A stretch of 64,000 bases of DNA from Pusillimonas noertemannii (GCF_003096595.1 NZ_QEKO01000009.1:46907-110906); one strand, 5' to 3'. Shown: positions 35,560 through 44,884, counted from the first letter of the stretch. The notes: a model not told the origin generated them from the letters alone. Numbers and translations are program-made.

Positions 35560-38500
35560 TTAATGAAAATTGCGGCTGCGGGCAGGCAGGGTTCCGAGCA
35601 GGGCACTCATGTCGATGAGCCGGCCAGCCATCAAGTGGCAGATGCCCTCGTGCTGCTGCCAGACCCCGTGCACCCCCATCAGCCGCGACTGCAGCAGCGG
35701 GATGCGCTGGCGTTCGGCCACCGGGGGCCGGACGACGACGTTGACGATGCCGGTCTCGTCTTCGAGACTGACGAAGATGATGCCGTTCGCGGTTTGCGGC
35801 CGCTGGCGCATGGTGACCAGGCCGCAGGCCCGGGCCAGGCGGCCATCGGGGCACTGCTGCAGCTGGGCGGCGCTGGCAAAGGGCCGCAGTTCGGGCAGGC
35901 GGCGCAACAGGGCCAGGGGATGGCGCCGCAGCGTAAGCTGTGTGGAATGATAGTCGGCCAGGATTTCGCTGCCCTCGGTGGGCCGCTCGAGCGAAGGGAA
36001 TTCGGTTTCGCAGACCGGCGCATCGCGCAGCAGGCCCTTCAAGGGCGGATTGGCGGCCTGCCACTGCGCCTGGCGCCTGTGGCCGCTGAGTTGGCGCAAG
36101 GCGTCGGCGCCGGCCAGCCGTTCGAGGTCGGCGCGTTCGAGGCCGGCCCGTAGGGCCAGGTCGTGCTGGTCACGAAGAGGGCCGTCTTGCCGCGCGGCCT
36201 GAATGCGCAGGCCGGTTTCTTTGGAAAAGCCCTTGATTTGGTTGAAGCCGAGTCGCACCGCAGGCCGAGGGGCGTCCTCGGACGAGACCCAGCTTTTGCG
36301 CGCTTCATCATCGCATAAGGTCGCTTCATTCAGCGATTCATGGTTGCCAGGCACGCTCTTCGAAAGGCTGGAGTCAGAGGGTGGGCCGATGTTCCTGGAG
36401 GGAGAGTCCTTGCCGAGCAGCCCGCCGTCGGGCGGGACGAGACAAGTTTCCCAACCGCTGGTAGTGACGTCCACAGGCAGGACCTGGACCCCATGCCGCC
36501 TCGCATCTTGCACGAGCTGGCTGGACGAATAAAACCCCATGGGCTGGGAGTTGAGCAGGGCGGCCAGAAAGGCTTCGGGCTCGTGGCGCTTGAACCAGGC
36601 GCTGAAATAGGCCAGTTTGGCAAAGCTGGCCGAATGGCTTTCGGGAAAGCCGTATTCGCCGAAGCCTTCGAGCTGCTTGAAGATGGCCTCGGCGTAGTCT
36701 TGGTCGTAGCCCTTTGCTTTCATGCCGTTGACGAGCTTTGCATGAAAAGGGCCGATGCCGCCCTTGCGCCGCCAGGCGGCCATCGAGCGGCGCAGCTCGT
36801 CGGCCTCGCCGGGCGAAAAACCGCCGGCGTCGATGGCGATCTGCATGGCCTGTTCCTGGAAGATGGGCACGCCCAGCGTGCGTTCGAGTATTTTCTTGAT
36901 GCCGGCGGGAGCGTCGAAGGGCTCTCCTTTGCGCCGGCGCAAGTAGGGATGCACCATGCCGCCCTGTATCGGCCCGGGCCGCACGATGGCCACCTGTACG
37001 ACCAGGTCGTAGAACACTTTGGGCTTGAGGCGCGGCAGCATGCTCATTTGCGCGCGGGACTCGATCTGGAAGACCCCTATGGTGTCGGCCTGGCGGATCA
37101 TCTCGAAGGTAGGCTCGTCGTGGGCCGGGATGTCGCCCAGGGTAAAGCGCCGCCCGCGCCGCTGCGTAACCATGGCCAGCATGCGGTTCAGGGCCGACAG
37201 CATGCCCAGGGCCAGCACGTCGACCTTCATGATCTTGAGCGCGTCGAGATCGTCCTTGTCCCACTGCACGACGCTGCGGCCGGGCATGGCGGCGTTTTCG
37301 ATGGGCACCAGCCGGGCCAGGTTGTCGTCGGCCAGGACGAAACCGCCCGGGTGCTGCGAAAGATGGCGCGGGAAATCGCGCAGGTCTTGGGCCAGGGCGG
37401 CCCACTGCCGGGCCAGGCGAGAATCGGGGTCAAGGCCTTGTTCGGCCATTTTGTGGATCAGCTCGCCCTTGCCGTCCCAGTGGCGACAGGACTTGGTCAC
37501 TTTTTCGATCAGGTCGAGCTCTACGCCCAGGGCCTTGCCGGTGTCGCGCAGTGCGCTGCGCGCGCGATAGGTGATGACCACGGCGGTCAGGGCCGCCCGC
37601 TTGCGCCCGTAGTACTCGTAGATGTGCTGGATGACCTCTTCGCGCCGCTGGTGCTCGAAATCGACGTCGATGTCAGGGGGCTCGTTGCGCTCGGCGCTGA
37701 TGAAGCGGGCGAACAGGGCGTTGCCGTTGTCGGGATTGACCTCGGTGATGCGCAGGCAATAGCAGACGGCCGAATTGGCGGCCGAACCGCGGCCCTGGCA
37801 AAGAATGCCCTGGCTGCGCGCAAAGCGCACGATGTCGTATACGGTGAGGAAATAGGGCTCGTACCGCAGCGTGGCGATGATGTTCAGCTCTTCTTCCAGT
37901 TGGTCCTGGACTTTGGACGGTATGCCTCGAGGGTAGCGTTCGCGGGCCCCCTTATAAGTTTCTTGGCGCAGATACTGGGCGGGAGTCATGTCCTGGGGCA
38001 CGGTTTCGCGCGGATACTGGTAGCGATCCTTGAGGCGATTGAGATCGAAACGGCAAAGCCGGCTGATGGCCAGGGTTTCTTCCAGAGCCTGCGGCGGATA
38101 TAGCTGCAGCAGGCGCAGGCGGCTGCGCAGATGCGGTTCGGCATTGGAAGCCAGGGCATAGCCGCACTGGGCAATGGGGGTACGCAGCCGGATGGCCGTG
38201 AGCGTGTCGTGCAGAGGCTGGCGCGAGCGGCTGTGCATATGCACTTCGCCGGTGGCCGTAATGCGCAGGCCGTGTTCTTGAGCCGCTTGCTGCAGCACCA
38301 TGGCATGGCGGGCGTCGTCCTGGCGGTGGTGCAGGGTAAGCCCCAGCCAGAAGCCCTCTGGAAAGGCAGGGAGCAGGCGCTGCAATTGGCGCCGCAGTGC
38401 CTCTGCCTGGATGCCGTAGGCGGGCTTGAAGATGATGGCGCAGCCGGGCAGGCCGCGCAGGTGCTCAAAGCCCCGCGGCGGTTCAAGGATATCTTGCAGG

Positions 38501-38853
38501 CTTAGCTGGTATTGCCCCTTGGGTGTGCTGCGTGTGCGCGCCAAGGTGATGAGTTCGGCAAGATTGGCGTAGCCTTCGTCGTTGCGCGCCAGGGCGACGA
38601 TGTGCAGTTCGTCCGGCCCATGCGTGTCGAGCCGGAAGCGGCTGCCGACGATGAGGTGGATGCTGTGTTCAAGCGACTCGATGTATGCCCGCACCACCCC
38701 CGCCACCGAGCATTCATCGGCCAGGGCCAGGGCACTGTAGCCGAGCTTGGCCGCCTGCCGGACCAGCTCGTAAGGGTGGGAGGCGCCGCTTAGAAAACTG
38801 AAATTGGAAATGCAGTCGAGCTCGGCGTAGTCGGGAAGCGTGTCAGGCTGCAT
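35560..38853 (-). CDS. dnaE2: Error-prone DNA polymerase ImuC (DnaE2)
   Basis: 1097-residue C-family polymerase for translesion synthesis. An N-terminal PHP domain (YAELDCISNFSFLSGASHP) precedes the polymerase core with PPDIDVDFEHQRREEVI, holding catalytic aspartates, and MKVDVLALGMLSALNRM, then SESHSASFAKLAYFSAW and a C-terminal OB fold (GIIFVSLEDETGIVNVVV). A polar insert of about 55 residues (GKDSPSRNIG to SWVSSEDAP, about bases 36250-36430) interrupts the region before RLGFNQIKGFS. Last gene of the imuA-imuB-imuC cassette, 5 bp after imuB. Confidence 0.94.
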   Translation of the reverse strand: MQPDTLPDYAELDCISNFSFLSGASHPYELVRQAAKLGYSALALADECSVAGVVRAYIESLEHSIHLIVGSRFRLDTHGPDELHIVALARNDEGYANLAELITLARTRSTPKGQYQLSLQDILEPPRGFEHLRGLPGCAIIFKPAYGIQAEALRRQLQRLLPAFPEGFWLGLTLHHRQDDARHAMVLQQAAQEHGLRITATGEVHMHSRSRQPLHDTLTAIRLRTPIAQCGYALASNAEPHLRSRLRLLQLYPPQALEETLAISRLCRFDLNRLKDRYQYPRETVPQDMTPAQYLRQETYKGARERYPRGIPSKVQDQLEEELNIIATLRYEPYFLTVYDIVRFARSQGILCQGRGSAANSAVCYCLRITEVNPDNGNALFARFISAERNEPPDIDVDFEHQRREEVIQHIYEYYGRKRAALTAVVITYRARSALRDTGKALGVELDLIEKVTKSCRHWDGKGELIHKMAEQGLDPDSRLARQWAALAQDLRDFPRHLSQHPGGFVLADDNLARLVPIENAAMPGRSVVQWDKDDLDALKIMKVDVLALGMLSALNRMLAMVTQRRGRRFTLGDIPAHDEPTFEMIRQADTIGVFQIESRAQMSMLPRLKPKVFYDLVVQVAIVRPGPIQGGMVHPYLRRRKGEPFDAPAGIKKILERTLGVPIFQEQAMQIAIDAGGFSPGEADELRRSMAAWRRKGGIGPFHAKLVNGMKAKGYDQDYAEAIFKQLEGFGEYGFPESHSASFAKLAYFSAWFKRHEPEAFLAALLNSQPMGFYSSSQLVQDARRHGVQVLPVDVTTSGWETCLVPPDGGLLGKDSPSRNIGPPSDSSLSKSVPGNHESLNEATLCDDEARKSWVSSEDAPRPAVRLGFNQIKGFSKETGLRIQAARQDGPLRDQHDLALRAGLERADLERLAGADALRQLSGHRRQAQWQAANPPLKGLLRDAPVCETEFPSLERPTEGSEILADYHSTQLTLRRHPLALLRRLPELRPFASAAQLQQCPDGRLARACGLVTMRQRPQTANGIIFVSLEDETGIVNVVVRPPVAERQRIPLLQSRLMGVHGVWQQHEGICHLMAGRLIDMSALLGTLPARSRNFH

Positions 38854-38858
38854 GATGC

Positions 38859-40337
38859 TTATCCGAAGAGGCCATGCAGGAACCAGCGCGCATCAAGTGC
38901 GGCGCGCTGGCGGTAGATCCAGTAGCGCGCATGCTGCGCATCTTGGGCGATGAAGTAGTCGCGCTGCTGGTGATCATGGGCCCACCAGCCGCTTTCGATG
39001 CGCTCGGGGCCTTGCATGAGGCGCAGGCGGCGGCCCTGATACAAGGGGCTGTGGCGGTCGACCTGCAGGGCCAGGGGTGGGTCGAGCAGCCAGAAAGGCC
39101 GGGCCTGCTCGGGCAGGAGGGGTGCGGGGACGTTCGTGGCGGATTCGCCCGCCTGGGCGGCGGATACCCAGCGATTGGCGGATTCGGGCAGATGGCTGGC
39201 AAACGGCTTGGCGGCAAGGATGCGGTCTTCGCCCAGCCGGGCGCGCAGCAGGTCGAGAAGGCGGTTTTCCTGGCGGGCCCATTGGGCGGGCTCGGGGAAC
39301 AGGCCCTGGCTGCGCGCCACGCGCTCTTGGGTTTCGTCGACCGACAGCTCGATGGCCAGAACGTGGCCGGGCAGGACCAGCCGGCTGAAGTGTTCGGCCA
39401 GCGCGGGCAGGAAATCGTCCGGTCGCCAGCCGGGCTGCGACAAAGAGAGTTCGAGCCGGGAAGGCGGCCGAGCCTGGCGGCCTTTTTCATGGTGCAGCAT
39501 GAACGAGAGCCGGCTGCTTGAGCGGTGGCTTGCCTGCAGCCAGCCGCATAGCTGGTCGACAAGCTTGCCGGCCACGGCCTGCATGGCATTGATGTGTTCC
39601 AGGTGTTGCAGGGGCTCGTGGCGAAGACAGAAGCTGGCCGGCGGTACGACCCAGGTGAAGGGCGGAGCATGGCGACCATAGGCGGCATCGATGGCCCGCA
39701 TGGCCTCGGGCCCGGTGCGTTGCTGCAAGCCCTTGCGGGGCAGGTGGCGCAACTGGCCCAGGGTAGAGCATCCCAGACCCTGCATCCAGTCGACCCAGGG
39801 CAGCAGGGCGGGCAGACAGCTTGCGGGCAGGGCATCGAGCCGCCGTGCCAATGTGGCGGGCTTGAGCACGCGGCGGCGCCTGGTTTGTGTTTGCAATGCC
39901 AGCGCCCAGGCCCCCTGGGCGGTGGGGGCCATGGCCAGGCTCAGGGTCAGGCCCAGATCTTGCAGGGCGTCTTGCGCCCGGCGCCACAAGGCGCGGGGGC
40001 CGCCGAACAGGTCGAGGCTGGCGCTGACCTCGAGGGCCAATGAGTGTGCATCGAGCAAGGTGATGTCGGGTGTGAATTGCAGCAGGCACAGCACCGCCTG
40101 CTGCAGGCCCTGGGCTTCGGCCGGAAGGTCGCGGCGGCTTAGCAGGGCCTGCGGCGCCACGGACCGCGCCGTGCCATGGCGCATGCCCGGCGTGATGCCA
40201 GCCTGCAGGGCTGCGGGCGTAAGAGCGCAGACCTGTGCCTGGTCGATGACGGCCGCGGCAAGCCGCCTAGTGCGCCAATGAGGAAAAACGGCGTCCAGGC
40301 TGTGGCGGGGCAGATGAAGGCTGATCCAGAGAGACAT
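38859..40337 (-). CDS. imuB: Y-family polymerase-like protein ImuB
   Basis: 492-residue catalytically inactive Y-family homologue, the hub that links ImuA, ImuC and the beta clamp. MSLWISLHLPRHSLDAVFP opens the domain; the acidic catalytic residues of active DinB/UmuC enzymes are not where expected, and SLALEVSASLDLFGGP replaces the catalytic SxDE region. The C-terminal part is ImuB-specific. The start at 40337 overlaps imuA by 71 bp and matches the family N-terminus; the longer frame upstream is an imuA shadow. Confidence 0.9.
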   Translation of the reverse strand: MSLWISLHLPRHSLDAVFPHWRTRRLAAAVIDQAQVCALTPAALQAGITPGMRHGTARSVAPQALLSRRDLPAEAQGLQQAVLCLLQFTPDITLLDAHSLALEVSASLDLFGGPRALWRRAQDALQDLGLTLSLAMAPTAQGAWALALQTQTRRRRVLKPATLARRLDALPASCLPALLPWVDWMQGLGCSTLGQLRHLPRKGLQQRTGPEAMRAIDAAYGRHAPPFTWVVPPASFCLRHEPLQHLEHINAMQAVAGKLVDQLCGWLQASHRSSSRLSFMLHHEKGRQARPPSRLELSLSQPGWRPDDFLPALAEHFSRLVLPGHVLAIELSVDETQERVARSQGLFPEPAQWARQENRLLDLLRARLGEDRILAAKPFASHLPESANRWVSAAQAGESATNVPAPLLPEQARPFWLLDPPLALQVDRHSPLYQGRRLRLMQGPERIESGWWAHDHQQRDYFIAQDAQHARYWIYRQRAALDARWFLHGLFG

Positions 40338-40995
40338 GATGGGCACCTGAGCTGGAGTAGGCGCGTTCGGGATGCAGGATGATGGGAATGGCGTGCTCGC
40401 AGGCTGGCCCGCGGCGCTTGAGGATGGACACCAGCAGGCCTTGCGCCGCGGGCCGCAGGCCCAGGCGCAGCGGTGCGGCACAGGGCTGGCGGGCCTCGGC
40501 CGGCGAGCGCAGCATGACGAGCAGGGTGTTGCTTTGCTGGGCGGCCAGGTGAAGACGCCGCAGCGATTGGGCCTGGGCGCCGGGCGCCCAGCAAAGCAGG
40601 GCCGAGCAGGCGTTGTGCCTGAGGGCCTTGTCGCAGGCCCACAGGGTGTCGTGCAGGTTATCGGTTTGCACCCAGAGCAGGCGCTGGTCTTGCAGGCCCC
40701 AGTTGGCCCAGCAACGAAAGTGCGGTGCGCAAGGCGGCTGGATGAACATGATGCTGCGTTCGCGGCCCAATTGGGCCAAGGCGGGACGCAGCAGGGAGAT
40801 TTCGCCGATGCCGGGGCGTTCGAGGGAGATTTCGACAAGCGCGCCGATGGGCCAGCCCCGGCCCGGAAGCTCGGCGTCGAGCCGGGTGAAACCGGTGGAC
40901 AGCGCCGGGCGCTGGGCCTGGGCCAGCTGGGTGCCCTTCCAGAGGCTGGGATGGATATGCTCGGGGTGGCGCAGGAGGGACGGGGAAGGCTTCAT
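40267..40995 (-). CDS. imuA: Cell-division/mutagenesis protein ImuA (SulA-like)
   Basis: 242-residue RecA-fold-derived protein that works with ImuB in damage-induced mutagenesis. HPSLWKGTQLA and STGFTRLDAELPGRGWPIGALVEIS form the family N-terminus, and LLRPALAQLGRERSIMFIQPP lies in the ATPase-like core with no full Walker A. First gene of imuABC; a near-consensus LexA box ends 18 bp before the ATG, so the cassette is expected to be SOS-induced. Confidence 0.9.
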   Translation of the reverse strand: MKPSPSLLRHPEHIHPSLWKGTQLAQAQRPALSTGFTRLDAELPGRGWPIGALVEISLERPGIGEISLLRPALAQLGRERSIMFIQPPCAPHFRCWANWGLQDQRLLWVQTDNLHDTLWACDKALRHNACSALLCWAPGAQAQSLRRLHLAAQQSNTLLVMLRSPAEARQPCAAPLRLGLRPAAQGLLVSILKRRGPACEHAIPIILHPERAYSSSGAHHVSLDQPSSAPPQPGRRFSSLAH

Positions 40996-41012
40996 GGTAA
41001 TGTGGCCAAATA

Positions 41013-41028
41013 CTGTATTTATGAACAG
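41013..41028 (-). promoter_or_regulatory. LexA (SOS) box of imuABC
   Basis: CTGT-N8-ACAG, with perfect CTGT/ACAG arms and an AT-rich centre (CTGTTCATAAATACAG on the minus strand), extended by a T-A pair on each side. It lies 18-33 bp upstream of imuA and shares the preceding GATATACTGTT with the second SOS box at 54113. Confidence 0.9.
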
Positions 41029-41070
41029 TATATCTCAGGCGGATCGGCGTTTTCCAACCGGCCGACCGGT

Positions 41071-41100
41071 TTGTCACAAAAGGCCCGCCTGGGCTAATCT
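41071..41100 (+). promoter_or_regulatory. Candidate promoter of the hydrolase-like gene
   Basis: TTGTCA (41071-41076) and TAATCT (41095-41100) with an 18-bp spacer, 35 bp before the ATG at 41135. Confidence 0.4.
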
Positions 41101-41134
41101 AGCTTTATGTAACCAGTTCGCATGGAACCCATTC

Positions 41135-41875
41135 ATGACTACACCCAAAGGGCAGCCGCCCATGCCGTTGATCTACGTGCCCGCCCAGGGCGCGCCCCGG
41201 CAGCTCTTCGTCTTGCTTCATGACGACGCCTCATCGCCTGAGCAATTAGGCCAGTTGGCCCAATCGCTCAAGCAGGCTTTTCCCCAAAGCATGGTGGTAT
41301 TGCCTTATGCGCCGCTGCGCTCGGCCGACACCGCCTACCATTGGTTTCAGCAAACAGGGCTGACCGAAGAAAACTATGTGGAACGCGTCAAGACGGCGCT
41401 CCCCGGCCTGGTCGCCCTTATCCAGCGCCTGCAAAGGCAATATCTGCTCGAAGGAGAGCACACCGCTCTGGTGGGCTTTGGTCAGGGCGCCACCATTGCG
41501 CTGGAGGCGGTCCACGAACAACTCGACCTGGCGGGCCGGGTGCTGGCGTTTTCAGGCTGTTATGCGCGCCTGCCCGACATGGCGCCGCCGGCCACCACCC
41601 TGCATTTTCTGCACGGCGAAGACGACCCGGTCGTGCCGGTGGAGTTCATGCGTGAAACCCACGAACACCTGGCCGAGTTGCAGGGCGACGCCACCCTCGA
41701 CGTTGCTTCCAAGGTGGGCCACGAACTGCACGACGCCCTGGTTCGCCAGGCCATCTATCGCCTGCAGACATGCGTGCCGCTGCGCAGCTGGAAAGCGGCC
41801 CTGGGCGAACTGCGCAACGATCCCGATGCGCCCGACCTGTCCGACCTTGATCCGCCTTCGCGAACATTGCATTGA
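41135..41875 (+). CDS. YpfH-like alpha/beta hydrolase lacking the nucleophile serine
   Basis: 246 residues with the carboxylesterase/phospholipase (YpfH) fold: LFVLLHDDASSPEQL, VVLPYAPLRSAD, and HGEDDPVVPVE with the acid (Asp163/164) and GHELHD with His196. The nucleophile elbow reads GFGQGA instead of GFSQGA: residue 116 is Gly (GGT at 41480-41482), one base from the serine codon AGT. The gene otherwise looks intact, so it may be non-enzymatic or inactivated recently. The ATG at 41135 is the first with family-like sequence; the long upstream frame crosses the imuA promoter. Confidence 0.82.
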   Translation: MTTPKGQPPMPLIYVPAQGAPRQLFVLLHDDASSPEQLGQLAQSLKQAFPQSMVVLPYAPLRSADTAYHWFQQTGLTEENYVERVKTALPGLVALIQRLQRQYLLEGEHTALVGFGQGATIALEAVHEQLDLAGRVLAFSGCYARLPDMAPPATTLHFLHGEDDPVVPVEFMRETHEHLAELQGDATLDVASKVGHELHDALVRQAIYRLQTCVPLRSWKAALGELRNDPDAPDLSDLDPPSRTLH

Positions 41876-41922
41876 TATAAAGACTGGGCCTCTGTGCACG
41901 GTGCACGCCCGGGCAGCGTGGT

Positions 41923-42726
41923 TCAGGATTCAGAGCCCGCTGCCGGCACGGGATGCCGCGCCAGGCTGAAGGGCCAGTCATGGCGTTCGGCGGGGATTCC
42001 CTGCGGATCGTAGGTGATCTCGCTGAAAAAGCCCCGGCCATCGCGATTGATGGCCACGACGGTGGAGCAGCGGGTGCCGTATTCAGGGCTGATGATGAAG
42101 GGGCTGCTTAGCAGGCGTTCGCGCTCGAGCGAAAGGCCTGTGCTGGGCAGCGCATTATCTTCGGCGGGGGTCGTGTCCTTCAGAATGTCGAAAACCGGGT
42201 TCAGCGTCTTGGCCAGTTCCTGCATGGGGTATTCATCCAGCCGCTCTTTCAGCCTTTGAGTCTTGGGCCAGGCCGTGTTCAATAAATGATTGGAGAGCAC
42301 ATGCCGGCCCGGTTCGAGCACGACGGCCTGGCCGTCGCCGTGCCGGTTGCTCGCATAGCAGCTTTGCTCCAGGTCGCCCACGATGAGGTTGAAGCCGTTG
42401 TAGCGCCCGCCTTGCCGGGCAATCTGCGCGGCATAGTCGCCGGGCGGCATTTCTTGCTTGAGGTAGTCGGCCACGAGCGCGCCGCGCGAAGCAGCCTGAG
42501 CCTTGTAAGCCATGTCGCGATAATTGGTAAGCAGGGCGAACCGGCCCTGGCGCGTCACGCCCAGCCAGGTTCCGCCGGCCATTTGGTCGATGCCCGCAAG
42601 CAGCTCGGGATGCGTGGGCCAGGGGCCCGCAACCATAGTGGGGCGGGCATGGAACTCGTCGCGGTTGGCCGCGATGAACAGGGGCCAGTCGGGATGGGCG
42701 CCGATGGCCAAATAGGCAATGCACAT
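41923..42726 (-). CDS. NRDE/TANGO2 family protein
   Basis: 267 residues of the NRDE (TANGO2) family, beginning MCIAYLAIGAHPDWPLFIAANRDEFHARP, here seen as MCIAYLA then AANRDE, with the conserved N-terminal cysteine at position 2, as in Ntn-hydrolase-like folds. GGTWLGVTRQGRFALLTNYR, YNGFNLIVGD, HVLSNHLLN and EYGTRCSTVVAI are family hallmarks. The human homologue has been linked to heme or acyl-CoA handling; the bacterial role is unclear. It stands alone. Confidence 0.88.
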   Translation of the reverse strand: MCIAYLAIGAHPDWPLFIAANRDEFHARPTMVAGPWPTHPELLAGIDQMAGGTWLGVTRQGRFALLTNYRDMAYKAQAASRGALVADYLKQEMPPGDYAAQIARQGGRYNGFNLIVGDLEQSCYASNRHGDGQAVVLEPGRHVLSNHLLNTAWPKTQRLKERLDEYPMQELAKTLNPVFDILKDTTPAEDNALPSTGLSLERERLLSSPFIISPEYGTRCSTVVAINRDGRGFFSEITYDPQGIPAERHDWPFSLARHPVPAAGSES

Positions 42727-42828
42727 GTCTTGTCGAAGAAGGGATGACGATGAGCCCTAGCTTACTGTATTTGGGAGGGTGCAGGCCCGCCGTCATTGCC
42801 CTATCGATGGGGCGCAGCATTGAAAGTC

Positions 42829-43653
42829 TTATTGCGGCGCTCGTGTCTCGCCCACCGTGACGCGCTTCATCAGGCGGCGCTGGCTGCCGTCGAAATCGCG
42901 GCGGGCGTGCATGGCGCAGCGATTGTCCCAGACCAGGATGTCGCCCACTTGCCAGCGGTGCGCATACATGAAGCGTGCGTCCTCGGCATGGTCGCACAGG
43001 CTGTCCAGCAGTTCACGGCTCTCGGTTTCGCTCAGCTCCAGGATGCGGTCGGTCATCAGGCGGCAGATGAACAGGGCCTTGCGCCCCGTCTCGGGTATGG
43101 TGCGGACGACGGGATGGACCGCCGTCGGCGCATCCTGCGCCAGCCTCTTGTTTTCGGCATGGGTCTGGCCGTATTCGTAGGTATTGAGGGCGGTCAGGCC
43201 GTCCAGGCGCCGGCGGATGTCGGCAGGCAAGGTGTCATAGGCCAGGCACATGTCCGAAAACAAGGTTTCCCCGCCGGCATCGGGAATCTCGAGCGCGTGT
43301 AGTACGCCGGCCTTGTTGGGAACCTTCTGGTGGATGCGGTCGTAGTGGAAGGTCAGCTCGCCGTCGGGCAGGGCGCCCACGGCCTGGCCGTTGTCGCGGA
43401 TGTTCGAGATGACCATGATCTCGGGCCGCGACGCCAGCGCCGATTGCCGCCTGGCGTTCTCGATCTTGCCGAAGCATTCGCCGAAGCTGACGAGCTGGTC
43501 TTCGGTGACGACGGGACCGTGGATGACGAGCACATGGTATTTCAGCCAGGCGTCGTGCAGTTGCTCGGCTTCGCCTGCGCTGATGCTTGTAATGTCCAGC
43601 CCGGCCACGCTTGCCCCAAGCGCGGCATCGAATGGAGTGAAGGAAAGTGCCAT
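42829..43653 (-). CDS. TauD/TfdA-family 2-oxoglutarate dioxygenase
   Basis: 274-residue Fe(II)/2-oxoglutarate oxygenase. Iron ligands are His103 and Asp105 (LTFHYDRIH) and distal His249 (WDNRCAMHAR); the 2-oxoglutarate arginine lies in the RRLMKRVTV region. GETLFSDMCLAYDTLP is typical of the family. Substrates range from taurine to aryloxyacetates, so the target is unknown. AGGAG lies 6 bp before the ATG at 43653. It sits 54 bp after a solute-binding protein gene on the same strand, suggesting uptake and oxidation of one compound. Confidence 0.88.
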   Translation of the reverse strand: MALSFTPFDAALGASVAGLDITSISAGEAEQLHDAWLKYHVLVIHGPVVTEDQLVSFGECFGKIENARRQSALASRPEIMVISNIRDNGQAVGALPDGELTFHYDRIHQKVPNKAGVLHALEIPDAGGETLFSDMCLAYDTLPADIRRRLDGLTALNTYEYGQTHAENKRLAQDAPTAVHPVVRTIPETGRKALFICRLMTDRILELSETESRELLDSLCDHAEDARFMYAHRWQVGDILVWDNRCAMHARRDFDGSQRRLMKRVTVGETRAPQ

Positions 43654-43707
43654 GTTCGTCTCCTGGTCGTGCAAGCTTGGCAAAGCCGGACGACCTTTTG
43701 GTTCAGC

Positions 43708-44751
43708 TTAGTTCGACAGTCTGTTCAGTTCCATGAAGGCCTGGTTGCAGCGCTCGATCTCTGCCCGGTCCGTCAGGGGGTCCACGAAGCGTATGCTTGC
43801 ACCCTTGGGCGATGAGGCCAGCTTCTTCACGGGCGAGTAGTAGTCCATCTTCAGGATCAGGGGTTGGGCATCGCTGATCATATATTCATAGAACAGCAGC
43901 GCGGCATGCGGATTGGCCGGCTGGCGCGATACGGCGATGCCGTTCGTGCGCGCGATGATGGGATCGATGGCGAACCAGTCGACGGGCGCTCCCTGGCGCT
44001 TGGCCTGGTCGATCATGTAGCTGTAGGTGGTGAGCCCGATAGGAACCTCGCCCGAAACGACCATGTTCGCCAGCAGTGAATGCCCGCTGCGCACCGACCA
44101 CTTGTTGGTTTTGACGATGTCGTCGAAAAGCTGCTTGCCTTGTTCCTGGCCAAGGTGTTCGATCTGCCCGCAATACCAGTCGCCATCGCTGGCCTCCACG
44201 CCCAGAAGGCCCTTCCATTTGGGATCGCGCAGGTCGGCATAGGTCTTGGGCAGGTCTTCTTTCTTGATGGCGTTGGTGTTGTAGGCCTGGACGAAGAGAG
44301 TGATGAATTGCGGCGCCCAGCCGCGATGGGAAGGCATGGCGTCTTCCAGCAGCGCGGCATGCAGCTTCGAGTCGACTTCCTGCAATAGATCTTCGCGGTA
44401 CAGGGCCTCGAGTTCGGGAGACGAAATGTCGACCACGTCGAAATTCCACTGGTTCGCTTTATGTTCCGCAACCAGGCGCTGGACAACCTTGAGCGTGGAG
44501 GCGCGCCATACATTCACGCGTACGCCGTAGCGTTTTTCGAAGTCGGCGGCGAGCACGGCCATGTCCTTCGAAGGAATGGAGGTGTAGAGCGTAAGCGAAC
44601 CCTCTTTGCGTGCCTGTTCCACCAACTGATTATGGCGCTGCGGTGTGTCTTTGGAAGCCAGTTCGGCGAACGACGCAGCATGCGCCGGCAAGAAACAGGC
44701 GGCCGATACGGCGATTGAAGATACCAGGCTTTTTATGCTCATATGTATCAT
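43708..44751 (-). CDS. ABC-type extracellular solute-binding protein (Fe3+/family 1 type)
   Basis: 347 residues with a signal peptide (SSIAVSAACFLPAHA-ASFAEL). The mature protein has the two-lobe pattern of family 1 binding proteins: EGSLTLYTSIPSKDMAVLAADFEKRYG trimmed here to LTLYTSIPSKD and FEKRYGVRVNVW, then LFVQAYNTNAIKKEDLPKTY, RDPKWKGLLGVE and ANPHAALLFYEYMIS. It is paralogous to the gene at 46006. GGAG lies 8 bp before the ATG at 44751; an ATG 9 bp later is possible. No permease or ATPase gene is nearby. Confidence 0.88.
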   Translation of the reverse strand: MIHMSIKSLVSSIAVSAACFLPAHAASFAELASKDTPQRHNQLVEQARKEGSLTLYTSIPSKDMAVLAADFEKRYGVRVNVWRASTLKVVQRLVAEHKANQWNFDVVDISSPELEALYREDLLQEVDSKLHAALLEDAMPSHRGWAPQFITLFVQAYNTNAIKKEDLPKTYADLRDPKWKGLLGVEASDGDWYCGQIEHLGQEQGKQLFDDIVKTNKWSVRSGHSLLANMVVSGEVPIGLTTYSYMIDQAKRQGAPVDWFAIDPIIARTNGIAVSRQPANPHAALLFYEYMISDAQPLILKMDYYSPVKKLASSPKGASIRFVDPLTDRAEIERCNQAFMELNRLSN

Positions 44752-44811
44752 AAGGATGTCTCCTCGATGTGAGATTTGGTTATAGCACGACATAGGGGGA
44801 AAGTAGAACAT

Positions 44812-44847
44812 TTTCTGCATAAAGGGATATTGTTCCTTTATATGGAA
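44812..44847. promoter_or_regulatory. Tandem operator-like repeats upstream of the SDR gene
   Basis: Two 15-bp elements, TTTCTGCATAAAGGG (44812-44826) and TTCCTTTATATGGAA (44833-44847, a TTCC/GGAA inverted repeat), start 21 bp apart. The same arrangement recurs at 45850-45885. They lie just upstream of the -35 box below, an activator-like position, and between divergent genes. Confidence 0.5.
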
Positions 44848-44854
44848 AATTTTA

Positions 44855-44884
44855 TTGACGCGTGGAAAAGGCCGGTGCTAGAGT
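44855..44884 (+). promoter_or_regulatory. Candidate promoter of the SDR gene
   Basis: TTGACG (44855-44860) and TAGAGT (44879-44884), 18-bp spacer, immediately downstream of the tandem repeats. Confidence 0.4.
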
